From assembly GCA_964030475.1 (NCBI GenBank), contig CAXIPT010000001.1, positions 11,933,823 through 11,997,822 on the forward strand: a stretch of 64,000 nt of DNA, in the 5' to 3' direction. Every line of letters begins with the position of its first letter. Position 1 is the stretch's first letter. Below are positions 36,201-48,400 of the stretch, piece after piece. The translations under genes were made by a program, and so were the position numbers. The DNA comes from Tethya wilhelma (lineage: Eukaryota; Porifera; Demospongiae; Tethyida; Tethyidae). The notes under the pieces were generated by a model that saw nothing but the letters and a program-made list of their open reading frames with translations, was not told the DNA's origin and did not search any database.

Positions 36201-39200
36201 AAGTGAAAGGCTCTGGAGCTGAATGGTATAACATTGACTTTGATCCTGAAATTCTGAAGAAGGGAGCTGTTGTAGCAACTGCTAAAGTCATCAAAGGTAA
36301 AATACATATTTGTTATGTACTAATAATGTTGTGCATGCCTGTTCCACAACTATAGTCTATGTACAGCATATGTTGAGTATGGTACATATTCCTTATGTAC
36401 TGTAGGAGCTTACACTCGCCAAAAAGAACGACGAATGAAAATGATGCGAAGTAGGAAAAGTTCTTATGGTGGTCGTGAAGAAGATGAGGCTGCTCAGAAA
36501 GTGCTCAAAGTAATGTGACGTCTGTAGCCCTGGCCATGGATTTTGTTAACATCATTTGTTCTATGTTCATTTGGCAATCATGTACTGTAGGGTTTGGTTG
36601 ATGTGGCTGAACATCGTGATGTCCTGCTAGCCGGTTCAGCTGTTGAAGTAGCACCTGATGTTGAGCAGCCAGGCTCACCAACCAAGCCTAAAAGATGGGA
36701 TCAGGTCCTAAAACGCCCTGATCTGGACTATAGTGACCTCTTTACTGAAGAAGTGGGCAAGCTACCTGGACTAGCTATCTGGCAAATTGAGAATTTCTAC
36801 CCTGTAGAAGTTGAAGAGAGTAAGTGTACAGAGTTCATGATCATTATACATCTAGGAACAATGGAACCATATATCTCTCGTTCATGCAGTGTACCACAAC
36901 CAGCTGTACACTGGTGATTGTTACATTGTTCTCAAGACTCACTGGAACAAGGACTCTGAGCTAGACTGGGAGATTTACTTCTGGATAGGACAAGACTCTA
37001 CTCTAGACAAGCGTGCCTGTGCTGCAATGCATGCAATTCATCTCCGGAACATGCTTGGTTCTGATGGGCGCACACATCGTGAAGAGCAGGGTGATGAGTC
37101 GGAGGAGTTTGAGGATCTCTTTGCTGAGGGTTTCACATACATTGAAGGTCAGCTGATTGGTCCAGGGGTGATTCTAATGCACTCACTCACACTAATTGTA
37201 ATGATATGTAGGTGGCACAGCAAGTGGATTTTACACTGTTGAAGATGATGTGAGTTACCACTGCACATGTACTGTAGTTGTATCCCAATTATGCATTTAT
37301 TGAGCACAGGAAGTGTTAATACTGAATCCATTCCCCCTCACCTTCAACTTTATGAGCCCTATTTAAGCTAAAGTACATGACATTGTAGTCTGTTCAATTG
37401 TTCATTGGCTATATCTCATATTGTGTATCAGGATATACCCATACGTCTCTTCAAACTCATTGGAAACAAGCGTCCATTTCTGGAGCCTGTATGTTTTGTT
37501 AGTTTGTTATCTAAAAGTAAACTCATAGCAAATCATATTTCTTGTGTACAAAGGTGGATACTCTAGCCAGCTCTCTGCACCATGGTTATGTGTTTCTGTT
37601 GGATGCTGGCACAGAGATATACATATGGTGTGGAAGCAAGTCTTCGTTGATGGGTAGATCAAAAGCACGGCTTATTGCTGAGAAAATAAACAAGCATGAA
37701 CGAAAGAATAAATCCAAGATTTTCCAAATCAGAGCTGTAAGTACAGTATGTGACTACAATGTCTTACTGTGAACAAAAACTTATTATTGTTATGCAATTA
37801 TTGCTACCCTTTTTACACAATACATGTATGCACAGGGTATTGAACCAGAGGAGTTTTGGGACATTCTTGGAGGAAGTCCTGATCAGCCTGTCCCAATGCC
37901 AGTATGTAATATAATGCATGTGTTTGTACTATTTCTGTGCTAACTTGTGTACATAATAGGAGGGTAAGTCCAGTGGTGATGAGGAGGTCCCTCGCCCTGT
38001 CCTCTATAAAGTTGGGTTGGGTACAGGCTACCTAGAGCTGCCCCAACTGGAGCTTCCTAATGGTCAGTTGCTACGGCAAGTCCTCAAAACCAATGATGTC
38101 ATCATTTTGGACTTTCATACTGATATCTTTGTATGGTAAGTTTGGAGCTGTACTTGTCCTCTCGTGCTGTGTGAGTATTGTCTTCTGTTCTCATTTGTGT
38201 AGGATTGGACGGAAATCTCCACGCCTAGTACGTGCAGCTGCATTAAAACTGGCAGAAGAACTTCTGGAAATGGTGAAAAGGATAGTCGGAGGAGTTTGAG
38301 GATCTCTTTGCTGAGGGTTTCACATACATTGAAGGTCAGCTGATTGGTCCAGGGGTGATTCTAATGCACTCACTCACACTAATTGTAATGATATGTAGGT
38401 GGCACAGCAAGTGGATTTTACACTGTTGAAGATGATGTGAGTTACCACTGCACATGTACTGTAGTTGTATCCCAATTATGCATTTATTGAGCACAGGAAG
38501 TGTTAATACTGAATCCATTCCCCCTCACCTTCAACTTTATGAGCCCTATTTAAGCTAAAGTACATGACATTGTAGTCTGTTCAATTGTTCATTGGCTATA
38601 TCTCATATTGTGTATCAGGATATACCCATACGTCTCTTCAAACTCATTGGAAACAAGCGTCCATTTCTGGAGCCTGTATGTTTTGTTAGTTTGTTATCTA
38701 AAAGTAAACTCATAGCAAATCATATTTCTTGTGTACAAAGGTGGATACTCTAGCCAGCTCTCTGCACCATGGTTATGTGTTTCTGTTGGATGCTGGCACA
38801 GAGATATACATATGGTGTGGAAGCAAGTCTTCATTGATGGGTAGATCAAAAGCACGGCTTATTGCTGAGAAAATAAACAAGCATGAACGAAAGAATAAAT
38901 CCAAGATTTTCCAAATCAGAGCTGTAAGTACAGTATGTGACTACAATGTCTTACTGTGAACAAAAACTTATTATTGTTATGCAATTATTGCTACCCTTTT
39001 TACACAATACATGTATGCACAGGGTATTGAACCAGAGGAGTTTTGGGACATTCTTGGAGGAAGTCCTGATCAGCCTGTCCCAATGCCAGTATGTAATATA
39101 ATGCATGTGTTTGTACTATTTCTGTGCTAACTTGTGTACATAATAGGAGGGTAAGTCCAGTGGTGATGAGGAGGTCCCTCGCCCTGTCCTCTATAAAGTT

Positions 39201-41537
39201 GGGTTGGGTACAGGCTACCTAGAGCTGCCCCAACTGGAGCTTCCTAATGGTCAGTTGCTACGGCAAGTCCTCAAAACCAATGATGTCATCATTTTGGACT
39301 TTCATACTGATATCTTTGTATGGTAAGTTTGGAGCTGTACTTGTCCTCTCGTGCTGTGTGAGTATTGTCTTCTGTTCTCATTTGTGTAGGATTGGACGGA
39401 AATCTCCACGCCTAGTACGTGCAGCTGCATTAAAACTGGCAGAAGAACTTCTGGAAATGGTGAAAAGGCCTCACTTTGTCCTAGTCACTAGATGTCAGGA
39501 AGGGTACGTTGTACTACTTGTTAGCTTTTGTGGCCTTACCATTCTTGTGAATGTACAGGACAGAACCCCAGACTCTTAAGGCCAGGTTCCTGGATTGGGA
39601 AGATGTCCTTAAAGTAGACTTTACAAGAACTCCTGAAATGCTAGAAAAAAGGAACATTGAATTGGTTTGTTGATTCAGAACAATAGTCCCTACCACTTAG
39701 TTAAGATTGACTACAATCCTGCAGAAAAATAATCCTGGAGCACTCCCTGAGAAAAAGGCTGCCAAGGTCGACCTTTCACCTTTGTTTTTGCCTAGAGTGT
39801 TGCCAATGCCCAACAGAGAAGCTGTGAGATATAGCATGTATGTATAATTTGCAGAGAATCAACTGTGTAATATACTTTAAACAGAATGAATTGACCATGA
39901 AATGGAATACCCAATTGCTGACCATGAGATGCTGCATAATTGAAGGTAGAAAGTTCTCCATCCTACCCAACAGAGAGAAGGGTCATTTCTACAGTGCTGA
40001 ATGCTACTTCTTTCTTTGCCGATACGCTGTTCCTACTAATGAGAAGACCATTGAAGAGAAAGGTTAGTTGACAATGGATTATTGCATTCATACATAATTT
40101 ATAGTATCTCTTAGAGCAAGTACATAATTATGCTAGTGGAAAGCTTCCAGTTTTGGTGAGTGAGGTATTTTGATGTAATGTGATTAGATGAAGATGATGA
40201 GGATGATGACGTGGAGGAAGAAGAGGAGCAAGAGATCACCACAGTGGTTTATTTCTGGCAGGGCAGGGATGCTAACAACATGGGCTGGTTGCATTTTACT
40301 CACGGGTAAGTCAACAATATTGTCACTGCTCCATTGGTAAATTTGTTATTCATTTTTGTAGAATACAAAAGCAACTTGAAATTGCCATGGATGGTCCTAT
40401 TGATGTTATTCGCTTCAAGCAACAGCAAGAGGACATGAAGTTCCTCTCTCATTTTGGTGGAAAATTTATTGTTCATTGGGTAAGACCCACCATACAGCAT
40501 TAAGAATCAGTTGCTAGAATTTTATTATGTCTTTTAGGGTAAGCGGAATAGTGTGGAGAGTGATGATCTACCAGCTTTGTACCAAATCCGTGCTAGTGGT
40601 AGCAAAATTTGTAGAAGAGTTGTTCAAGTACCAGCTATTCCTAGATCACTCAACTCAGTCTTTTGGTAAGGACTTAATGTTTTGAGTAGAGTAAACTATT
40701 GCAATGTTTCTCCACTTTAGCCACATCTTAAAAGTCCCATTTGAAGGCAGTGGTGGTACTGGAATAGTGTACATATGGATAGGCAGTGAAACAACACAGG
40801 AAGAGGCCATTCATGCTGAGCAGATGGGTCGAACACTTTTTGAGGTGTGACTTGATATGACATTGCACTGTATAGTATTAATTGATTGACTGGCCTTCAT
40901 ACCTCTACAGTCCAACTACTCTAATGTTGTGGTAAGGGAAGGATCTGAGCCAGAGAACTTCTTTTGGGTTGCACTAGGTGGAAGGTCAGAGTATGAAACT
41001 GTAAGCTTCGGTAGTGCGTTTTTTCCATGATTTTATTGTGTACCCATTTTCGTAAAACTTCTCTACTTTAGAATGCTGACTTCATGAAGCACAGCCGCTT
41101 GTTCAGGTGCTCAAATGAAAAGGGATTCTTTGCTGTGTCTGAAAAGTGCTCAGACTTTTGCCAGGTGTGTGACTATCACTTGTGTCCAGTTACAGGCTAG
41201 GCATGAGTTGAAGTGTGTATAATACTCACTTTATTGTAGGGTGATCTCTCTGAAGATGATGTAATGCTACTGGATACAGGGAAGCAAGTGTTCATATGGT
41301 TTGGGAAAAGGGCAAGTGAGGTTGAGAAAAAGCTATCCATTAAGAGTGCACAGGTATTGTAGCTGAGGGAATCTCCATTCTCATCCCACTGATCCACATG
41401 ATATGTTTGTGTAGGTGTACATTAAACACCTGGAGAGTGAAGGTGAAAAAAGGAAATTTAAGGTTGCAAAACGAGGAGCAGAACATTGGGATTTTACTAA
41501 ATGCTTTCATGGCTGGGTAGCTGAATCAGATGCATAA
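33209..41537 (+). CDS. FLII: Flightless-I homologue (LRR + gelsolin repeats)
   Basis: About 30 short exons. The start [13 protein letters not shown] (ATG 33209-33211) matches the family N-terminus. The leucine-rich repeat half (33209 to about 36110) includes [15 protein letters not shown] and [10 protein letters not shown], followed by LVMPPKP and AEWYNIDF. The gelsolin half begins [20 protein letters not shown] and includes [57 protein letters not shown] and the end [17 protein letters not shown]. Known members bind actin and act as nuclear-receptor and Ras/Wnt-pathway cofactors. The assembled exons 37097-39468 contain a duplication (separate entries). Read straight through, the first copy stops at IVGGV in the junction; splicing from a copy-1 exon to the next copy-2 exon would keep the frame. 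One LRR intron holds an ~850-bp repeat. Lgl follows 957 bp downstream on the same strand. Confidence 0.96.
34868..35715. mobile_element. ~850-bp repeat insertion in an FLII LRR intron
   Basis: It starts 'atcatacgtacggtagtaca', 'agtaggaatgggccgc' and ends 'agtactgcccattcctac', so the ends are imperfectly inverted. Landmarks are shared with 4976-6535. Coding resumes at about 35776 with [13 protein letters not shown], so the insertion explains most of the intron length. Confidence 0.65.
37097..38281 (+). repeat. Tandem duplication, copy 1 (1,185 bp of FLII)
   Basis: It is identical to 38284-39468 except at 37646 (g) versus 38833 (a), a synonymous Ser change. It begins inside the exon coding [11 protein letters not shown] and ends inside the exon coding ELLEMVKR. 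Offset between copies is exactly 1,187 bp, leaving 2 bp ('at', 38282-38283) not present at either parental boundary. Confidence 0.93.
38284..39468 (+). repeat. Tandem duplication, copy 2
   Basis: The second copy rejoins normal FLII sequence at 39469 ([12 protein letters not shown]). The exon fragment at its start lacks its own acceptor, and the fused junction exon has an in-frame TGA within about 20 bp. Confidence 0.93.
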
Positions 41538-41865
41538 GTTCCAGGCTTCAAACGAAAATACATGTGGACTGGACACTATTATAATATTATGGTTTTAGCT
41601 AGTACATATTGCTCAATGTAGATCTATAAGCTAGTATTAGTTATTTCAGTAAAAACACCGAATCAGCAAAACAAGTTTAGAGAGAGTAATAATTATTTAT
41701 CTGCCATTATTAAATTTTTAAAGCTATTCATTGCATTTCTTTCTGACAGATCGGACAGGTGGATAGATCTTCACTGACGTTAGGGTAGGGTAGGGTGGTA
41801 CCCTCGATCACTAGACCTGCTGTACTATTGACATCAAATAGCCATGCATGGAGTCACACAGTTGA
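41538..41865. other. FLII 3' region
   Basis: It has AT-rich 3' flanking sequence and no gene. It includes a repeated 'gttagggtagggtagggtgg' G-rich stretch near 41780. Confidence 0.6.
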
Positions 41866-42257
41866 TTTTTGTGAAAAGCACCAAGTGTATAGTGCACAAT
41901 CTACAGCGTCCCTATACCAATATGCATGCAATAGCTGATTGGATATGATATCATCATTCGAGATTCTGCAGTATGAGTGACGTAACAATCTGGGTCGGGT
42001 ACCGGTGTCACAGGACCAGAGCTCCCCCCGAAAATTTTCTCTGGGAGAGAATTTCTCCTAAGGGTAATTTCTCCCCCCGGAGTTAATTTCCTAGGACGGA
42101 ATCTCGAGCCCCCCTTAGGATACAAGCTCCCCCCCAAACAACAAGAGTTTGTACTGTTGTTGATATTCACATAGATAATATCCAATCAGCTATTGCATGC
42201 ATATTGGTATAGGGACGCTGTAGATTGTACACTTTACACTTGGTGCTTTTCACAAAA
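41866..42257. mobile_element. Foldback element between FLII and Lgl
   Basis: Arms of about 80 bp are inverted: 'aagcaccaagtgtatagtgc' with 'caccaagtgtaaagtgta' complementary, and 'caatatgcatgcaatagctg' with 'cagctattgcatgcatattg'. The loop is C/G-rich with 'ctccccccgg' runs, unlike surrounding DNA. Similar runs continue to 42340. No ORF of merit. It is about 230 bp upstream of the Lgl start codon. Confidence 0.85.
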
Positions 42258-42494
42258 GTCCCAGTCCTAGGGCAAAATCTCCAGGGGGGAGGAAATATCC
42301 TGCCGGATCCTCCGGGGGAGGAGATTTTACCCGGAGCGAATATCGGGTTAATCCCAAATTGCAAACTGTGAATACGATTAATTATATATAGGCTAGGTCC
42401 AGTATTCACTTACCTCAAGAGCCAAACTTCTTGCTGGACCCAACAGACGGACCTGATCGGTTTGTATCCATGGTTTGACATATGAGATCGGGAT

Positions 42495-45400
42495 ATGTGG
42501 AAGTTCTTTGGAAAGCGTTTTGGTCGTAATTCTGGTGCTAGTGTTAGTAATACGCCTTCAGGCTCTGTGGCTGATCTCAGAGGAAAGTTCTTTTTGGAAA
42601 AAGTAAGTTCAAACGAGTCCGAGGGTCCACGTCTCTGTCACAGACGTCAGCTTTTCAGCACGTGTATATTTAATATGTGTTCTCTAAATGTAAAGAAAAA
42701 GTCTGTGACTAAAAAAATTATTTGTGTGAGATGATAACCCAGGACACACAACTGAATCAGAATGTGTGAAATTATTGCTTGTCTCACAGCTGTTATTTTT
42801 GTGTTGGTAAACAATATCGGTGTTTTACACAACTGTGGCTTACAAAAGTTTTGGAAAATGTGACAGGGTATACTCCTCAAGACTTGTGCATGATCAGTAG
42901 CTTGTGTGGGTACAACTTGTGTACTATCAACATTGACATCATGCAATTCAAGCTACAGTACAGTCACAGTGCAATGGCTGCAGTCACCCCTCCCCCTACA
43001 CAAATATTGGCCTGTAACCATAGTAGTACCAAGGCTTATCTTTTAGGCATCAACTTACACCATAGTATAGTTGTGAGCTTTGTTTGTGTATCTCGATCAT
43101 AATCTTTTATGTTCTAATACTCCATTTTTAGTGCTCACCATGAAATTAGCTCTTGGCACCCCCCTTATTGGCACTCCAGTCATGGTTGTGTTGAAGCACA
43201 TGCTGCAGTTGTAGTGCCATATAGTTCAAAGCACTACTCTTGCAGAACCAAAGCAATGTTCTTGTTTTGACATTATATTATAACAAGTGGTCTTAGCACT
43301 GATTACCATTGCCCTATGCCCTATTGATGTGTCTCATGGGCAATTGAGGACACAGACAGGTGTATAAGATGTGAGTGGGAGTCTCCCTGTGAATTTAGTC
43401 TACACAGTACTCACAGAAGTACCGATATGCACATGGTTGTGTAGTTGCACACCTAATATTATAGCTTACTCAATTCGCTTAAGAGAGGTTTGTGTTGAGA
43501 CCCATAACTCGAATTTCGAAGTTTGGTCAACTATACACTAGTAGTCTAAACAGAAATCTTAAATTCTCCACAATATCTTAGGATTCTGGTCTACTTCAAT
43601 GAGTAGTTTATCATTCTTAATACGTGTTGTGGTTGCTAGGATGAATGTGACAAAAGCATCTCTGTGGTACTTTTAGTGCTTTATGCGTACACTGTGTTAC
43701 ACTGGTTTGTATCTAGCAATAATCTGTTATTCATTACCTGCAGCACTGTACCCATGGATTCCCTCTTGGTCCATCTTGTCTGACCTTTGACCTTCATCGT
43801 AGAGTTCTATTCATTGGAACCTCTTCTGGTGAAATACGAATGTGAGTTAGCACAACATAGCCATGACCTACTAGTTTGAACATGGCATGCATCAAGACCA
43901 TACAATTTTCTAAGTAATATTGGGTGTGTTTGTGAGTTATTGGCTTGCAATTTCAAGCAGTATTGTTTTGGCTACATTTAAGTGTTTTTTAACACTTTCT
44001 CCCAAGTAAGTAACTGTATAGACAAAATTATTGTTGTCAACCCCAAGATATATGTGTATATGCCCTACACGTAGAGGTGTAATCTTTGTATAGAAACATT
44101 CATTGACCATGTCTGTGTGAGTATGCATGGTATAGCTACTTTCCAACTTTGTCTCTCCAAACCTTGTGCTATCTATAGTTAACATGTGTATGGTTGTGTG
44201 GGACTATAATTTTTTCCAGTTTACGCATTAATTTTTTGACAAACACAGGCTAGGGCAACCTGGTGTTGAACTAACTGGTCTTCATGATGATGATAGTAGA
44301 GTCCTGCAGATTCTACCATTTGCCTCTGAGGTAAGTGTGTGTACATCTGTTGCTTGAAGTTTTGTGTGTGGAGGGGAGACAATTGTAAAAGAAAATGAGA
44401 AATTTATCATTGTGTACTCAAATTGTAGAGAAATGAAGGGGTGTACATATCTTATTGATCATTGGTATTTTGAGGATTCTGTGTTAATATTATGAAATGT
44501 GAAATTTGTATCAGACACATTCCACTATTGAACCTCATTCTGTTCTATAAAAAATACTATTGCAAGCATGTGTTCAGGAAAGACGTGCACACACACACAC
44601 ACACACACGCACAACTATAGCCCTCTCTCATTACTGTGTGTGCTAACAATATCATGCACAAATGGGCCCTCATTGATGCTGAGGGAAATGCTAGACTTGT
44701 CCTGAAGAGAACCTACAAGTTCCAGGGTGGACTGTAAGTATACAGTACCTGAATGAGTCATTCATCACACTTTTTTTATTTTTATGTACTTGTGTTTTAT
44801 TCTTACAATGGCCCATGAATGCTACATGTGCAGTGCCAAGACCATCACAACTTGTTGTCTTCCTCCTTATTGTGACTGCCTGTTTGTTGGAACATTGGGT
44901 GGCATTACCTATCCCATGGACACTGAATTTGATGGCATGTCTCCTGAAGTACTCTCCTGGTCCAGAGCAAGAGCATAGTGAGTGCAAGGAGACTGACTGT
45001 TCTATAGTGTGTTAACTTTTCGTTTAAGTTAACTGTAGAAACCGTATATATAGCTAGCTGTGTAATTGCTAGGACTCAGTTGTATTCATTCAAAGATAAT
45101 GATATACTTGTTTCAAATGTCACTTTAGTTTACACTACCGAGGTAAGGATGTACCTGGTGAAGTCAGATCACTGGAGATTAACCCTACCAACCCAAAACA
45201 GGTATATAGAAACCATGTAAATACCTAAATCTGTATATATTTGTGTACCTCAAGTACTTGAGATGTTTGCCACAATTAAATTATAAACAGCATCCACTTG
45301 ACTTCAAATAGAAATTTGATAAGGCTACATTTTTCATAAGGCTTTTTGTCTACTTGAGAACTGTTCCCTAGTCAAGTCAATGCTACATGTAGGATTGGCT

Positions 45401-48400
45401 GTTGGTAGTTGTTGAGGTGATGTCTTCCCAGTTAAACATCTTGTTTCAACTTATATTATGGGCTGTGTAAAATGATGGTGTGTTCTCCTTGTCTATAGCT
45501 CCTGATTGGCTATGAGCATAGCTATCTTGAATTATGGAATGCTCTTACTTGGAAGCCCATATCTCTCTTTGGTCCTTTCAAAGAGAATGATGTTGGAGAC
45601 CTGTTGACTACATGCTGGCACTCCAGTGGAGAGCAGTTCATCACCACTCACAAAGATGGTACCATAGCCTTCTGGAACATGAATGAAACTGCAAGACCAT
45701 TCAAACTACAAAGAGTTCATGGTAGGCTTATAAATAGTAGATAGAGTATTATATGTGGCATTTTGTAGCATATGTGTGACTTGTTTGGTGCAAATATGTC
45801 ATGCATTACTCTTGTTATTATATACAAAGAATTTCCACCCTGTGTTGTTGTGTGCACTTTGCAATCGGTATGGTGTGACTGTTGTAAACTCCCCCTTATT
45901 TCATAACCACATCTTCTACAAATAACTCTGCCTCCCACTTCTTGTGGTGTAACAGCTGTGATAATCTCTCCCTAGATGTACATACATAGCCCACACAAGA
46001 TATTGTGTGTTTGTGGATTACTGATCATAACACATGTCACAACTTTATCTTTCAGACGATGCCAGAGTGCAAGACATTACAAGAATTTTTTGGCCAAGGT
46101 ACCATATGCATGCATAATAGTATACGCATTCTTCTGGTGTAAGTAACACTGTAAGTGTTCATCTCTGTAAACTGCATGACACTTATTCGGTGTGAATTTT
46201 ACTGCCACTCATTACTGTGAATACAGTGACAATATGTTTGTGATGAGTGGTGGTGGTGCTACCAATGTAGTGGATGGAGAGAGTGTGACTGTGATGGACC
46301 ACAGTGAGACAGTCACCCTTCAGCTTACCTCCCCCGTGAAGGGCATGCACATCCTTGAAGATCAGCAGGCCGATAGGGACTCGGGCATTGTCAACTACAA
46401 TGGCTCAGATGCTGACAACTCCACCAATTCTACAACAAGGAAGGTGCTAGTTCTTCTCCTGGAGCAGGAAATACTCTTTATCGACCTTACCCTCCCTGAG
46501 TTAGTGTTTTGTTTTGAATATATTTATGTTACATATTTATTTGAAGTAAATTTTAACACACCTACAGCCTTAATCTGCTGCAGCCACCATACTTGTATAG
46601 TATGCACAACTCCCCAGTTAAGTGTGTTGAAGTTTATACTCATATTACGAAAGAAAACTGGCAGATCATTGCCCAAGTTGGTCGAGTGCAACAAGAAGCT
46701 ATTTACAGAGGTCATGCTAGAGTGTGGCCTATTGAAGGAGGGATTTTGCAGCCTTTTCAACATGACAAGAGAGAAATTCTCATTTCTGGGTGAGTGAATT
46801 CTTTACCTACAAGCTTGTACATGTAAACAAGATGTGTTTCATTCCTTCAGCCATGAAGATGGGTCAATCAAATTTTGGGACATTAGAGGAAGTAAGTTAT
46901 CTACATGGGTATAAGTAGGCACTCACGCCTAACTGAGTTACTGCTTTATTTTTTACATACCACAAAATCTTTTATTTATAGTTTCCATGAGCTTGATGTA
47001 TGTTCTAAACAGTGGCCAGTATTTCAATTCCCTGGACTCTGACTTCTTTCGAGGAGACAGCCCTGATCAAGATGAAGATAGAGCAAAAACTAAAAATGTG
47101 TGTATTGTGTGCATGAAATGTTATAGTATTACAATAACTATTATTGTGTACATCTCAAATCTTTTCTCAGCTTGGCTTTTGGGATCCTCGCAGTGATGAT
47201 GATCAACTACAGGTGACCTGTATCCAGTTCTATGAAAACCAACTCATCATTGGCTATCAGGGAGGCATGGCACTTCTATTTGAAATCAATAACCAGTCTA
47301 CTAATGCCATGGTGAAGCTGCAACGGATCTCCATCATGAGGGATGATCCAAGGCAGAGGGGGAGAAACTGGCAGGCTCCTCTTGATATTAGGACTGATGG
47401 AATTGAGTGTGCTCCTGGCTATCAGCCCACTCACTGTGTAGGACTGTTCCCTAATGTTCCTGTGACAGTTGTTGCAGTGGCTAAAGAACAAAACCTGTAA
47501 GTTAGTGCCTTGTGGCCAGAATATCACAAAATATCTTTAAGTTTTACTTAGTAGGATTCAAATTTAAATCAACATTTGCAGCTTGTTAGTACAAGTGTAT
47601 ACCACAACTATATATATGTCAGTATGAGCATTGTTCTACTGCCATAAACAAGTGTTAGAGCTTTCCAAATATTTCCTGGTAGGAGCATTTGCGTACTATC
47701 TCCACGTACTACACAATTGTTATTCCTCGCCTAATAGTGGCCATAATTATGTCAATACGTACTTGTACCTTCAAAAGCACACTTTAACTGTAATGCTTCT
47801 TCTCCTGTTTAATATTTCTTAACAATTTCTGTATCAGTATTGGCTGTTAATATCCAAACAGATTGATCCTGGCTGACCTTCATTAGCTCTCTGCTACATT
47901 GTCTGCTACCTATAACTTTGCAAGCTTCCTATCAGACAGTTTACAATGTCCTAAACTCTTCACTGCTTCCTAAGCTAAACTATACATATTTAGTTTCATG
48001 ATGTGCCCATTTAGTGACCGTCAACAGTAACCCTGGCCCAGCTATCTAGTTTAGTCACATTACATGTACATGAGACTCACTTACACATAACTGTATTTTG
48101 TCCTCAGGATTGCTGTTGGCTGTGTATATGGCTTTGCTGTTGTTGACTACCTTAAGGGTACCACAGTTCATGTTCACTCCACTTACGATGAGGTCAATCC
48201 AGACCAGGGAGGTCTCTCACGAATGCAGAGTATTCGTAAATCATTCAGGCAATCCTTGAAGCGACTCAATGTCCGTCAGAGTATGAGAGGAATGCAGAGC
48301 ACCAATCGTTCGTATCGTCCTAATTTTGTCCGATCTGGTAGTATGCGTCCATCGATGAAGAACAGGACTCAGGGTGGTGCAGCCATCAATGTGGCCGGTG

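Noticed and set aside
33209..41537. Villin or gelsolin as alternative to Flightless-I
   Set aside because: An N-terminal LRR array precedes the gelsolin repeats and there is no villin headpiece.
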